Part shown: piece by piece, positions 31,631 through 40,633 of the stretch
Position numbering within the stretch: the first letter of the stretch is position 1
Layout of the letters: every line of letters starts with the position of its first letter
Origin: Paenibacillus auburnensis
GTDB taxonomy: Bacteria; Bacillota; Bacilli; Paenibacillales; Paenibacillaceae
Assembly: GCF_927798115.1 (NCBI RefSeq)
Contig: NZ_CAKMMG010000008.1
Coordinates: 1-64,000, forward strand
Direction: 5' to 3'
Length of the DNA stretch: 64,000 nucleotides
Notes under the pieces: generated by a model
Told to the model about the DNA's origin: nothing
Database searches by the model: none
The model's input: only the letters and a program-made list of their open reading frames with translations
Translations under genes and position numbers: made by a program

Positions 31631-34600
31631 ATGAAACGATTCAGGTCACTGGTAGCGAGTCTGCTGGTGCTGCTGCTCATGCTTCCGAATCTGTCTGCTT
31701 ACGGCGGGGGCGGGAATACCGCGGATGCAGCAGGAATCGGAGGAACAGGAGCAGGGCAAATTCCAACGGGTACCGTTCTTATCAAGAACAAGTGGAAGAG
31801 CAATTATCTGTATGAGACGAGCGAAGGGATAGTCCGTTATGGCATGACGAATCCGGCTGATACCTCGGCGCACTGGACCGTGGAGACGGCGGATGGATTG
31901 TCGCGGATTAAAAATGCCAAGACCGGCCATTACATTACACTAGCCGGGAATACAGGCAAAGAGGCTCCGCTTAAGGCAGCGGCCCTCTCCGGGGAGGGAA
32001 GTATCTCAGAGCAGTGGCTGATCGACACCTCGAACCGGACCGGATACATGGTCATCCGCAGTGCCACCGCACCGGAAGGCAAGCTGGTGATTCATGAGGA
32101 GAACCAGCTCGGGTATGCCCAGGCCAGCCCCGATATCAATGTAACGTTTGAGAGTCCGCAGTGGGCTTTTATTGATGTTAGTGCAGCGCCTGCCGTACGG
32201 CTGGAAAGCCGGATGCGTCCGGGTCAAGTGATGGTTGAAGAGGACGGCAAGGTGCTCTACGGCAAAGCTGCGCTGAGTAATGAAGCTGCACAGTGGTTTC
32301 TTGAACCGGGGGAGACCGCCGGAACCATAACGATCCGCAACCGTGCGACCGGCCATTATATCAAGCAGAATGTGGAGCACTGGTCGGGTGTTATTTCGGC
32401 AGGCATCGATCCGGCTAATGCGGGTTTAAGTCAATGGGTTCAAGAGCAGGCCCTGGGTGACGATGGAGCAGGCTTCGTAACCTTCCGTAATCAAGGACTG
32501 ACCGATGAGGGGAAGGCTCTCTGGCTTAATCCCCAATACGGCGATGACAACAATGTCCGCTCCAACAATTGGCCGGGCTGGGCAGGCAATCACAGTGCGC
32601 AGTGGAGTATTGTGCCGGTTACCGGACTGCAGCCGGTGCGGATTGCCGCCTATACCGATGCGCAGACAGCCGCGGATTTCTTATATGAAGCTTCCGGCGG
32701 AGAATTGAAGCATGGAATGATTGTGCCGGACGCCGTGAACGAGAACAGCTACCTGTGGTATGTCGAAGATTACGACGGCCATAAACGGATCCGTAACGCA
32801 GCAAGCAGTCATTACCTGACGTATGCGGAGGGGACAGCGAAGGCGCTTCAGCTCAGCGGCAGCCAGCCTTCCGACCAGTGGGTGTTTAAGGAATCCGATG
32901 ATTTTGACGACTATCAGACGGTTGAGAATGTGGGGACTTCAGGCATCTATCTGGCGCTGCTGGGAAGCGGAAATGCGGGAGCAGGGAATGACGCGAGTTC
33001 GCTGTCGGCACAGTGGCAGCTGCTGGATCCGAGCACACCGACTGATGATTCTGAGCACTATTACAGGATTCAGAACGGCTGGCAGTCTTTTTACTGGTAT
33101 GAGAGCAAGGAGGGACTGCTGAAATACGGCAACATGCAGGAAGATGGTTCCGACCAGTGGCTGGTGGAAAAGTATAATGGCCGTAAGCTGTTCAAGAACC
33201 GCAAAACCGGCCATTACATTAATGTGGCACAGATGCCGGAGGGGCATATCCAAGTAAGCCCGCTGGCCGACCAGGCAAGTGTGGCTCCAAGCTTTATCTG
33301 GACCGGAAAAAACACAGGCGACAACACCTATGTGATTACCAGCGTGCTCGATAAGGAGCCGGGGAAACGTCCGGAAAAATATATTTCCTTGCAGAACCTG
33401 ACCAAATACGCTGAATATGGTGTCATCAATCCCGATTGGGGCAGCCCGAAATGGAGATTTGTGGCGGTCACCGAGAAGAAGCAGGATCTGTTCCGGTTTA
33501 GAATGAACGGGGTGAACGGTGAAGCGCAATATTTGAAAGACGGCCCTGTTCCGGGTACACAGACACTTACTGTGAAGCTGCCGGAGAGTGACGGTAGGGT
33601 TACAGCGGACGTGTACATTGAGCAGTCGCAACAGGGGGCACAAGCAGCAGTCTCTGAGGAAAAGCCTGCTCGATCCGCAGCTGCCGCCGACATGACAGTT
33701 GGTCAGGCGACCTACGGTACGCTGGATCTGAAGGATGACTCATTTGTGTGGCAGCTGCAGGAGATCTCCGGTGCAAACGGTGTAGTGAAGATCAGGAACA
33801 GAGGCACAGGAAGATATCTTTCACTGCAGAATTTCGGTTCGGCCATTGAAGAGGAAGCACCTGAACTGGCTGTTCCGACGGAGCAGACCGTTTATGACGT
33901 CTGGGCCAGTATCCGTTGGGCCGTTGATATGCAGCCATCGGGTATAACCACCTTTAAAAGCGCCTGGGGCGGCCATTATCTGTACGGGACTGCCGATGAT
34001 AACGGCGATCCTGTAATCAGGATCAGTAAAGCGGCGGGTGCCGGAGGCATGGACAGCGCACAGTTTACCGCTGAGGCGGTAACCGAAGCGGCACCGCCGG
34101 TTCCGGGTTATCCCGTACGTTTCAAGAATGCGGATACCGGAGACTATCTCTACGAGAATGATCATGGGGTTGTTCTTTACGGCCAGCCTGCGGCGGATAA
34201 TGGTTACTCCCACTGGATCATTTCAGAGGCTGCGGGTAAACAGTATATTAGGAACCGGGCTACCGGCCATTATCTGACCTTAAATGAGGATTATTCGTTC
34301 TTGGAGAGCAGCAGCGGGGCTCCGGCGGATAGCGGTGCCTCAGCCTGGAAGGTAAGTCTGGCTTCAGATTACAAGAATTATATGATCCGCAGCCTCTACG
34401 GCGGATATGATGATGAATGGATTAACGTTAAGAATCGGACGGGATATGCAGAACGAGCCTTGCTGCTGGACAGCGAAGCCTCAGCACAGTGGACGCTGGA
34501 AGCGGCGCAGCAGGAATTTAACAGACCGGCTGGAGAAGCCCGGAATCGTGATACCTCCACACCGGTGCAGAATGATACCAATATAGTGACCATCGTGCCG

Positions 34601-37600
34601 CAGGCGCCGGTTGGCAAAGTGCTGGCGGAGCAGAACGGGCAGGCCGTCTATGCGGATGCCACAGGCAATACGACACAGGCGGAGTGGCTCGTGCAGGACT
34701 ATAACGGACGCAAACGGATAATGAATGTGCAGACTGGTCATTATCTTTCACTGGATGAAGCTGGTACTGCCATCATGTCTGCCTCCGGCGATACAGAACG
34801 TTCGCAGTGGAATCTGGAGGAGAAGCTTGGGCGCACGCTGGTGTACAGTGCAGACCGCAGCGGCTTGTTCGCAGTGGATGACAATGTGCTGTGGAGCTTT
34901 GTTCCGGTGCCTAAGGATGTGGTGTACCCGGGAACAGAAGCTTTCCATGGCGAAGGTCTGCTGCGGTTTGCCGTAAATGCCGCCCGGCCAGCAGAATACA
35001 ACGCAGTGATCCGCTACAAATACGAAGATGCGGCAAAAGTCTCATTAACTATTGATGTTAACGGACTTCGAGCGGGCAAAGCTGGTCTGAGCGGAACTAC
35101 AGGATGGCAGACGGCCGCGGTCAAGCTCAAGCTGCGGGCCGGGATCAACACTGTTACGTTAAGCAGCGGCGATTCCTCATGGAGCGAAATCTCTATTGAC
35201 AGTCTTACGGTAAAAGAAAGCATCAATAAAGCTTACCGCGGAGCCACACTCCCGTACATCAGCTATGAGGCAGAGGATGCCGATACCAATGCAAAGCTTA
35301 TCGGTCCTTCCCGTAAATACCGCAGTATGGCCTCGGAAGCTTCAGGGCGGCAGGCGGTTGTCCTTGAGCAAACCGGCGATTATGTAGAGTTCACCTTGGC
35401 TGCACCAGCGAATTCTATCGTACTCCGCTACTCTATCCCGGACAGCCCGGATGGAACAGGGGCTCAGGAGACGCTGACACTGTATGTGAACGGCGAACGG
35501 AAAGAGCTGAGCCTGACCTCCAAATATGCCTGGGAATACGGCAGCTATCCATGGTCCAATGATCCGCGGCAGGGCAGCGGGCACCGCTTCTATGACGAAA
35601 TCCATGCTTTGATCGGCGATGCTCCGGCCGGTGCAGTGATACGGCTGGAGAAAAGCGCGGAAGATCATGCGGCCTCCTATGTCATCGATCTGGCGGATAT
35701 GGAGCAGGTTGCTCCTGCGCTGGCGAAGCCGGAAGGCTATCTGTCTGTGACAGATTACGGGGCAGTTGCAGGCGATCAAGGCGATGATACCGCGGCGTTC
35801 AAGGCAGCGCTTGCCGCGGCGAAGACCGCCGGAACCGGCGTATGGTTCCCGGCAGGAAGCTTCAACGTCGGTGACGGTCTGCTTGATTTGGACCGTGCAG
35901 AGGTCCGCGGAGCAGGCATGTGGTACACGACGCTGAACGGGGTCAAGTTCTACGGCCACGGCGGCAAGATCGGTGTCTATGATCTGCAGATTGAGGGCGG
36001 CATTAACGTGCGTGACGATGAGGCGCTCACGAATGCTTTTCATGGTGCCTTTGGTCAGGGATCTGTTATTCAGAATGTCTGGATCGAGCATACCAAAGCA
36101 GGCTTATGGCTGACACAGCCGTCAGGTGAGAAATCCCGGACGAATGGTCTTTATATGGCAGGGCTGCGCATCCGCAATCTGATGGCGGATGGCATTAACT
36201 TCGCCGTAGGTACAGGCAACAGCATGATGGAGCAGAGTGACATCCGCTATCCGGGGGATGACGGCATTGCGATGTGGTCCTTCACCGATGCCAAGCTCAG
36301 TGATGTGAACGGCAGTGAGCGGACGCCAAGCTTCAATAATACGGTGCGTTTCAATACGGTGTCCTTGCCGTGGCTGGCCGATAATATCGTTGTCTTTGGC
36401 GGGAAGGATAACAAAATCCAGGATAATATCGTCAAAGACACGGTTACGAACGGCGCCGGCATTGCCGTATCTACCCGCTTTACAGCAGAGCCCTTTCAGG
36501 GCACAACCGTGGTGGAACGCAATACCCTGCTGCGCACCGGCAGCTACGATTCCGGCTATGGCGTGAATCTCGGGGCATTGTGGCTGTACGCAGGCGAAAG
36601 TGATCTAACGGCCAATGTGCAGATCCGGGAGAATACGGTAATGGACAGCACGTTTTCCGGTCTGATTGCACACGGCAGCATGAAGCTGGATGGTGTCGTG
36701 CTTACGGATAACGTGATTGACGGTGCAGGCACAAGCGGCTTGGAGGTTACGCCGGACCTCACCGGCAGCCTGTTCGCAGACAATCTGATCATCCGCGGAG
36801 AACGGATGAATCTGGTAGCGAATCTGGCAGTCGGGTTCACCATCCGTGAGCAAAATCAAGGCATCGCCACTGCCATCAAGCCGTTCTCGATCAAGCTGGC
36901 AGACGGACAGAAGGGACCTTTTGTCCTGAAGCAGGGTGCGGTTACCGGGCTGCAGGTGCTGGATCAGGCCGGAGCGGAGATTACCGCTCAGGCGGTGCTC
37001 AGCTTCGGAGCGGATGGTATTGCCGGCTTTCAGGACGGCAAGCTGCGGGCTATTGCCGCAGGGAATACCCTGCTGACTGTAACCGTAAACGGCAGCTCCA
37101 GAGTATATGACCTTGCGGTGCTGAAGCCGGACGATTCCGCTGCAGGCGGCAATGGAGGTTCAGGCGGTAGTGTAGCCGTAACCGGAGCTGCGGCTGACGG
37201 TGATGCCCGGCTTAAGGCGGCCGTATCCGCCGGGCAGAGCTTGATCGTGATCGCTGCCGATGCCAGCGGCACGGCACGCTTCAGCGCAGCCGCCCTGCGG
37301 AGCGCGCTGGCGGCTAGACCGGACGCCGTGCTCGTCGTACAGAGCAGCGGCGCGTCCTACCGCTTTCCGTTGTCCCGCACGGAAAGCGTACTGAAAGCGG
37401 CCGGCCTGGGCGACGGCACGCTGGAATTCGCGCTGGCTCCGCTGGGCGGCGCAGCGCTGGAACAGCTGCTTGCCGGTGCGGGCAAGCAGGGCTTCCAGGT
37501 GAAGGGTATGCCGGCAGGCTTTACCCTGAACGTGATAGGCGGCAGCGGCACGGCCGCCGTGCCGGCCAGCGGCTTCGGCACCGCGTATGTGGAGCGGACG

Positions 37601-38350
37601 CTTACAGTAGACGAAGATGTCTACGCGGACAGCGCAGTGGCGCTGCTCTATGATGCCAAGGCCGGTACGTTCCGGTATGTCCCCGCTCTGTTCGAGACTG
37701 GCGGCGGTGTGACCAAGGTGACCGTCAAAAGCAGCCTGGCCAGCGGAATTATCGCTGTAGCGCTAAACCCGGTCCGCTTCAGTGATGTTTCATCCCACTG
37801 GGCCAAGGCGGAGATTGAGCTGCTGGCTAGCAGGCTCATCGTGAACGGCCGTGCCTCCGGCAGCTTCGCGCCGCAGCAGACCGTCAGCAGGGCCGAGTTC
37901 GCGGCCATGCTGGTCCGCTCGCTCGGCCTGCAGCCGGAAGCTCCGGCTGGCGCCGTTTTCAGCGACGTGGCAGCCGGAGCGTGGTATGCAGCCGATGCTG
38001 CGGCTGCCTCAGGGCTGGGCCTGGTGCAGGGCTATGCGGACGGTACATTTCGTCCGGATGCGCCAATCACCAGGCAGCAGATGGCGGTGATGGCCGCCAG
38101 AGCGCTGAAGCTGCTGCAGACAGCTTCACCCGGGGATGCCGCGCCATCCGCCGCAAGTACCCCAGGCAGCTTCAGTGACGCTGCCGGTATCGCTTCCTGG
38201 GCACAGGAAGCGGTGAACACCCTGACCGCCGGCGGAATCATGCGGGGGCTCCCTTCCGGCAGCTTCGCTCCGGAAGCTGACACGAGCCGCGCGGAAGCGG
38301 CGGTCATTCTTACCCGGCTGCTGCGGGCCGGCAAGCTGCTGAACGGTTAA
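31631..38350 (+). CDS. Giant S-layer-anchored protein: ricin-like repeats, carbohydrate-binding modules, beta-helix glycanase-type domain, Big-like domain, three SLH repeats
   Basis: 2,239 aa exported protein. Signal peptide ends near residue 25. Residues about 45-1085 hold at least seven beta-trefoil-like modules, each with an (R/K)N.xTGHY(I/L) core (near 98, 240, 392, 524, 726, 877, 1035) and QxW motifs as in ricin-type lectins. Two beta-sandwich carbohydrate-binding domains follow (about 1095-1195; 1207-1365, starting SYEAEDADTNA, CBM6/35-like). Residues 1373-1740 form a right-handed beta-helix beginning VTDYGAVAGDQGDDTAAF with GAGMWYTTLNG, like GH87 alpha-1,3-glucanases/mycodextranases. 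A Big-like domain (about 1747-1830), an unassigned domain, and three SLH repeats (2048-2239) close it. ATG 31631 follows GGGGGG; the longer start at 31616 has no ribosome binding site. Substrate is inferred, not shown. Confidence 0.9.
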   Translation: MKRFRSLVASLLVLLLMLPNLSAYGGGGNTADAAGIGGTGAGQIPTGTVLIKNKWKSNYLYETSEGIVRYGMTNPADTSAHWTVETADGLSRIKNAKTGHYITLAGNTGKEAPLKAAALSGEGSISEQWLIDTSNRTGYMVIRSATAPEGKLVIHEENQLGYAQASPDINVTFESPQWAFIDVSAAPAVRLESRMRPGQVMVEEDGKVLYGKAALSNEAAQWFLEPGETAGTITIRNRATGHYIKQNVEHWSGVISAGIDPANAGLSQWVQEQALGDDGAGFVTFRNQGLTDEGKALWLNPQYGDDNNVRSNNWPGWAGNHSAQWSIVPVTGLQPVRIAAYTDAQTAADFLYEASGGELKHGMIVPDAVNENSYLWYVEDYDGHKRIRNAASSHYLTYAEGTAKALQLSGSQPSDQWVFKESDDFDDYQTVENVGTSGIYLALLGSGNAGAGNDASSLSAQWQLLDPSTPTDDSEHYYRIQNGWQSFYWYESKEGLLKYGNMQEDGSDQWLVEKYNGRKLFKNRKTGHYINVAQMPEGHIQVSPLADQASVAPSFIWTGKNTGDNTYVITSVLDKEPGKRPEKYISLQNLTKYAEYGVINPDWGSPKWRFVAVTEKKQDLFRFRMNGVNGEAQYLKDGPVPGTQTLTVKLPESDGRVTADVYIEQSQQGAQAAVSEEKPARSAAAADMTVGQATYGTLDLKDDSFVWQLQEISGANGVVKIRNRGTGRYLSLQNFGSAIEEEAPELAVPTEQTVYDVWASIRWAVDMQPSGITTFKSAWGGHYLYGTADDNGDPVIRISKAAGAGGMDSAQFTAEAVTEAAPPVPGYPVRFKNADTGDYLYENDHGVVLYGQPAADNGYSHWIISEAAGKQYIRNRATGHYLTLNEDYSFLESSSGAPADSGASAWKVSLASDYKNYMIRSLYGGYDDEWINVKNRTGYAERALLLDSEASAQWTLEAAQQEFNRPAGEARNRDTSTPVQNDTNIVTIVPQAPVGKVLAEQNGQAVYADATGNTTQAEWLVQDYNGRKRIMNVQTGHYLSLDEAGTAIMSASGDTERSQWNLEEKLGRTLVYSADRSGLFAVDDNVLWSFVPVPKDVVYPGTEAFHGEGLLRFAVNAARPAEYNAVIRYKYEDAAKVSLTIDVNGLRAGKAGLSGTTGWQTAAVKLKLRAGINTVTLSSGDSSWSEISIDSLTVKESINKAYRGATLPYISYEAEDADTNAKLIGPSRKYRSMASEASGRQAVVLEQTGDYVEFTLAAPANSIVLRYSIPDSPDGTGAQETLTLYVNGERKELSLTSKYAWEYGSYPWSNDPRQGSGHRFYDEIHALIGDAPAGAVIRLEKSAEDHAASYVIDLADMEQVAPALAKPEGYLSVTDYGAVAGDQGDDTAAFKAALAAAKTAGTGVWFPAGSFNVGDGLLDLDRAEVRGAGMWYTTLNGVKFYGHGGKIGVYDLQIEGGINVRDDEALTNAFHGAFGQGSVIQNVWIEHTKAGLWLTQPSGEKSRTNGLYMAGLRIRNLMADGINFAVGTGNSMMEQSDIRYPGDDGIAMWSFTDAKLSDVNGSERTPSFNNTVRFNTVSLPWLADNIVVFGGKDNKIQDNIVKDTVTNGAGIAVSTRFTAEPFQGTTVVERNTLLRTGSYDSGYGVNLGALWLYAGESDLTANVQIRENTVMDSTFSGLIAHGSMKLDGVVLTDNVIDGAGTSGLEVTPDLTGSLFADNLIIRGERMNLVANLAVGFTIREQNQGIATAIKPFSIKLADGQKGPFVLKQGAVTGLQVLDQAGAEITAQAVLSFGADGIAGFQDGKLRAIAAGNTLLTVTVNGSSRVYDLAVLKPDDSAAGGNGGSGGSVAVTGAAADGDARLKAAVSAGQSLIVIAADASGTARFSAAALRSALAARPDAVLVVQSSGASYRFPLSRTESVLKAAGLGDGTLEFALAPLGGAALEQLLAGAGKQGFQVKGMPAGFTLNVIGGSGTAAVPASGFGTAYVERTLTVDEDVYADSAVALLYDAKAGTFRYVPALFETGGGVTKVTVKSSLASGIIAVALNPVRFSDVSSHWAKAEIELLASRLIVNGRASGSFAPQQTVSRAEFAAMLVRSLGLQPEAPAGAVFSDVAAGAWYAADAAAASGLGLVQGYADGTFRPDAPITRQQMAVMAARALKLLQTASPGDAAPSAASTPGSFSDAAGIASWAQEAVNTLTAGGIMRGLPSGSFAPEADTSRAEAAVILTRLLRAGKLLNG

Positions 38351-38385
38351 TCTCCGTTCATAGCACATAGCACCGCAACAGCAAC

Positions 38386-38430
38386 AAGCCGCCGCCTCAG
38401 GAAGCTCCCTTCCTTTGGCGGCGGCTTTTA
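38386..38430 (+). terminator. Terminator of the giant S-layer protein gene
   Basis: AAGCCGCCGCC pairs with GGCGGCGGCTT, followed by TTT. Confidence 0.88.
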
Positions 38431-38454
38431 GTTATGAAGCGGAGCCGCACAGCC

Positions 38455-38883
38455 TCATTTAAGCTGCCCCATCCCCAGATTAACCCGGTAATTACCAAAC
38501 TCCAGCAGCTCATCCAAAAAAGCATTCAGCGCCACCTGATCCGTAAGGCGGACGCGCATCCAGTAGCAGCCTTCCCCGCTGACCCGGTGCAGCTCAGCCA
38601 CACTGTCATGGTTCTTTGCAAATTGTTGAAAAGGGGGATGGGCGGCGTTCGAGCTCAAAAACACCGTGATAAAAGCAAGTAGGCTCTGTCCGATTTTGCT
38701 AGGATTCCAGCGGACGGTGTAGCCTTCGATAATCTCCAGCTCGCGCATTCTGCGGATTCGTGCGCCCACAGCCTGCCCGGTCATATGTACCTTTTCACCA
38801 ATTTCCTTATGGCTGAGTGTCGAGTCCTCGATAAGATATTGCAGAATACGGTAATCCGTATCGTCGATCAGGTAGGAAGTCAT
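38455..38883 (-). CDS. Lrp/AsnC-family transcription regulator
   Basis: 142 aa. N-terminal helix-turn-helix (DYRILQYLIEDSTLSHKEIG, GQAVGARIRRMRELEIIEGY) and a C-terminal RAM/ligand domain. The RAM motif near GEGCYWMRVRLTDQVALNAF is adequate for an octameric amino-acid sensor. ATG 38883. It is divergent from the MBL-fold gene, from which 124 bp separate it, so it may control that gene and itself. Effector not predictable. Confidence 0.92.
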   Translation of the reverse strand: MTSYLIDDTDYRILQYLIEDSTLSHKEIGEKVHMTGQAVGARIRRMRELEIIEGYTVRWNPSKIGQSLLAFITVFLSSNAAHPPFQQFAKNHDSVAELHRVSGEGCYWMRVRLTDQVALNAFLDELLEFGNYRVNLGMGQLK

Positions 38884-39007
38884 TTTTAGTTAATCCTTTC
38901 CGGATGAAAGTAGAAGAGGCCGATCTCTTTCGCGCCGCAATGTATAATGCAGGGGAGACATTCTATAATGAATTGTAGCAGAAGACAGCCTGATGGAAGA
39001 GGTGCTT

Positions 39008-39775
39008 ATGATGAAAATTCAACTAATCCGCAATGCGGCCCTATGGCTCGAATACGGCGGTGTTACGTTTCTGATCGATCCGATGCTCAGCGAACAGGGG
39101 GTTAATCCGCCGATCGTAAACACAGAGAATGACCGCAGAAATCCGCTGGTGCCCCTGCCTGGTCCGGTACAGCAATGGCTGGCCCCGGATGCCCTGCTCG
39201 TGACCCACCTGCACCAGGATCACTGGGATGCGGCTGCAGTTTCGCTTTTACCGCATGATCTGCCTTTGCTCTGCCAGGAGGGGAATCAGGAACAGATTGC
39301 TGAGCAAGGGTTTAGCAATATTACAGTAGTGTCTGATCATGAACCGCTTACCTTTCAAGGGGTAACCTTAACGCGTATTGGCGGACAGCACGGCACCGGA
39401 TCCATCGGAGCGCTGATGGGCAAGGTGTCCGGCTTTATTTTCCGGGCTGAAGGCGAACCTGTGCTGTATTTGGCCGGAGACACGATCTGGTGTGAGGAGG
39501 TCAAGCAGGCGCTGGACGGGCATAGTCCTGAAATAATCATCGTAAACGCCGGCGGAGCGCGCTTTGTAACAGGCGGACATATCACAATGGATGATCAGGA
39601 TGTAGTGGATATATGCCGCTATGCACCAGCCGCATTCGTGATCGCCGTGCATATGGACGCAATCAACCACTGCCTGGTTACCCGTGAATTACTCAAAGCC
39701 CGTCTGGAGCGAGAAAATTTGCTGGAGCGTGTAGCTCTTCCGCGGGACGGAGAATGGGTTAATCATAATTATTGA
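39008..39775 (+). CDS. MBL-fold metal-dependent hydrolase (UlaG-like)
   Basis: 255 aa metallo-beta-lactamase fold without signal peptide. The metal motif THLHQDHWD (HxHxDH) is at about 61-69, with DTIWCEEV and the final His in AVHMDAINHC supplying the remaining ligands; the start MMKIQLIRNAALWLEYGG is typical of UlaG/YtkL-like phosphodiesterases or lactonases. AGAGGTG lies 4-7 bases before the twin ATGs at 39008/39011; the longer in-frame ATG 38993 has no ribosome binding site. Substrate unknown. Confidence 0.88.
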   Translation: MMKIQLIRNAALWLEYGGVTFLIDPMLSEQGVNPPIVNTENDRRNPLVPLPGPVQQWLAPDALLVTHLHQDHWDAAAVSLLPHDLPLLCQEGNQEQIAEQGFSNITVVSDHEPLTFQGVTLTRIGGQHGTGSIGALMGKVSGFIFRAEGEPVLYLAGDTIWCEEVKQALDGHSPEIIIVNAGGARFVTGGHITMDDQDVVDICRYAPAAFVIAVHMDAINHCLVTRELLKARLERENLLERVALPRDGEWVNHNY

Positions 39776-39867
39776 GGGTATAGCTTCATATATAATAGTA
39801 GAAGCATGGAGAACAGCCGGAGGATTCGCTTCCAAATGTAACCGTTTCAGAAAATTCGCCCATCCGC

Positions 39868-39896
39868 TTGACGGGACCACAAAATCATGATAAATT
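39868..39896 (+). promoter_or_regulatory. Promoter of the tRNA-Asn/tRNA-Ser pair
   Basis: TTGACG (39868-39873), 17 bp, TAAATT (39891-39896), 22 bp before tRNA-Asn. Confidence 0.65.
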
Positions 39897-39917
39897 ATTT
39901 CTTGTTCATGTTAATGT

Positions 39918-39993
39918 TCCCTGATAGCTCAGTTGGTAGAGCACTCGACTGTTAATCGAGTTGTCACAGGTTCGAGTCCTGTTCGGGGAGCCA
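39918..39993 (+). tRNA. tRNA-Asn (anticodon GTT)
   Basis: Acceptor stem TCCCTGA / TCGGGGA, D-loop with AGCTCAGTTGGTAGAGC, anticodon stem CTCGA/TCGAG with GTT at 39951-39953, T-arm CAGGTTCGAGTCCTG, discriminator G and encoded CCA. In B. subtilis the tRNA cluster after ydcK also begins Asn-Ser. Confidence 0.98.
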
Positions 39994-40000
39994 TTTACTT

Positions 40001-40089
40001 GGAGAGATACCCAAGTGGCTATAAGGGGACCCTCTGCTAAGGGGTTAGACTGCGTAAGCGGTGCGAGGGTTCGAATCCCTCTCTCTCCG
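40001..40089 (+). tRNA. tRNA-Ser (anticodon GCT)
   Basis: Acceptor stem GGAGAGA / TCTCTCC, anticodon GCT at 40036-40038, long variable arm as in class II tRNAs, T-arm GAGGGTTCGAATCCCTC, discriminator G. CCA is not encoded. Seven bases after tRNA-Asn, one transcript. Confidence 0.98.
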
Positions 40090-40112
40090 TTCGAAATTTA
40101 CTCACTGTATGA

Positions 40113-40139
40113 AGAGCTCCTGATCGGGAGCTTTTTTTA
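40113..40139 (+). terminator. Terminator of the tRNA-Asn/Ser transcript
   Basis: GAGCTCC / GGGAGCT stem followed by TTTTTTT. Confidence 0.9.
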
Positions 40140-40162
40140 TTTTGTTTACCTATGAAATTTCT

Positions 40163-40189
40163 AAATCTCCCCTTCAGGGAGATTTTTTT
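40163..40189 (+). terminator. Second terminator after the tRNA pair
   Basis: AAATCTCCC / GGGAGATTT with CTTCA loop and TTTT tail; two terminators stand in series. Confidence 0.88.
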
Positions 40190-40545
40190 GTTGAAGATAT
40201 AAGTCTCTTGTCAACTACTCTAACGCAAAAACTATAGTATACTACAGAATACTATTTTATTCTACCGATGCACCTCGGTGACCCTTTAATAAATTGAAGG
40301 ATTGAAGCTGTAAAGAGACAAATGTTATATTATTTACGCAAAAATAAAGTATTGTATTAGAAAAGGAAAGAAATCCAAAAAAGACCGATCTCTTAAATCC
40401 TCTGTATTCCTCCGTTTTCCTCGTAATTTTGCAATCCTTTTGAAATACATCACTCATACATGACAATTAACGTTAAGTTATATAACTCCGAATTTCGAAT
40501 TTTATATTAAAAACACACTTTTTTAGTGACGGGCAAATAACCCTG
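40190..40545. other. AT-rich intergenic region upstream of the liv operon
   Basis: About 355 bp clearly richer in AT than its surroundings. A 69-codon minus-strand frame (40257-40466) has no convincing start or homology and is not called. A TTAACGTTAA palindrome lies at 40467-40476. The regulatory part begins at the GlnR/TnrA-type box. Confidence 0.5.
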
Positions 40546-40562
40546 TGTTAATATAAATAACA
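40546..40562 (+). promoter_or_regulatory. GlnR/TnrA-type nitrogen-control box before livH
   Basis: TGTTA-ATATAAA-TAACA matches TGTNA-N7-TNACA perfectly and is a full 17-bp dyad. A GTGACG-17-TAATAT promoter (40526-40554) overlaps it, so binding would block transcription; box centre is about 80 bp before the livH start. Confidence 0.65.
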
Positions 40563-40633
40563 TCTTAGAGGGAAAAACAGAATGCAAGGCAGAGAAAGGG
40601 GAATTTTAACTATTATGAGAAAAGGGGATGGCG

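Noticed and set aside
31387..31815. 142-codon plus-strand frame upstream of the giant S-layer gene
   Set aside because: Overlaps the signal peptide and start of the giant gene in another frame and has no ribosome binding site.
37200..38345. Recent horizontal fusion of the high-GC SLH end of the giant protein
   Set aside because: GC rises here, but Ala/Gly-rich composition explains it and the frame is continuous.
39918..40089. Integration site of a genomic island at tRNA-Asn/Ser
   Set aside because: No integrase and no direct repeat of the tRNA 3' end seen downstream.
40257..40466. 69-codon minus-strand frame in the AT-rich gap before liv
   Set aside because: Composition typical of AT-rich intergenic DNA and no family resemblance.
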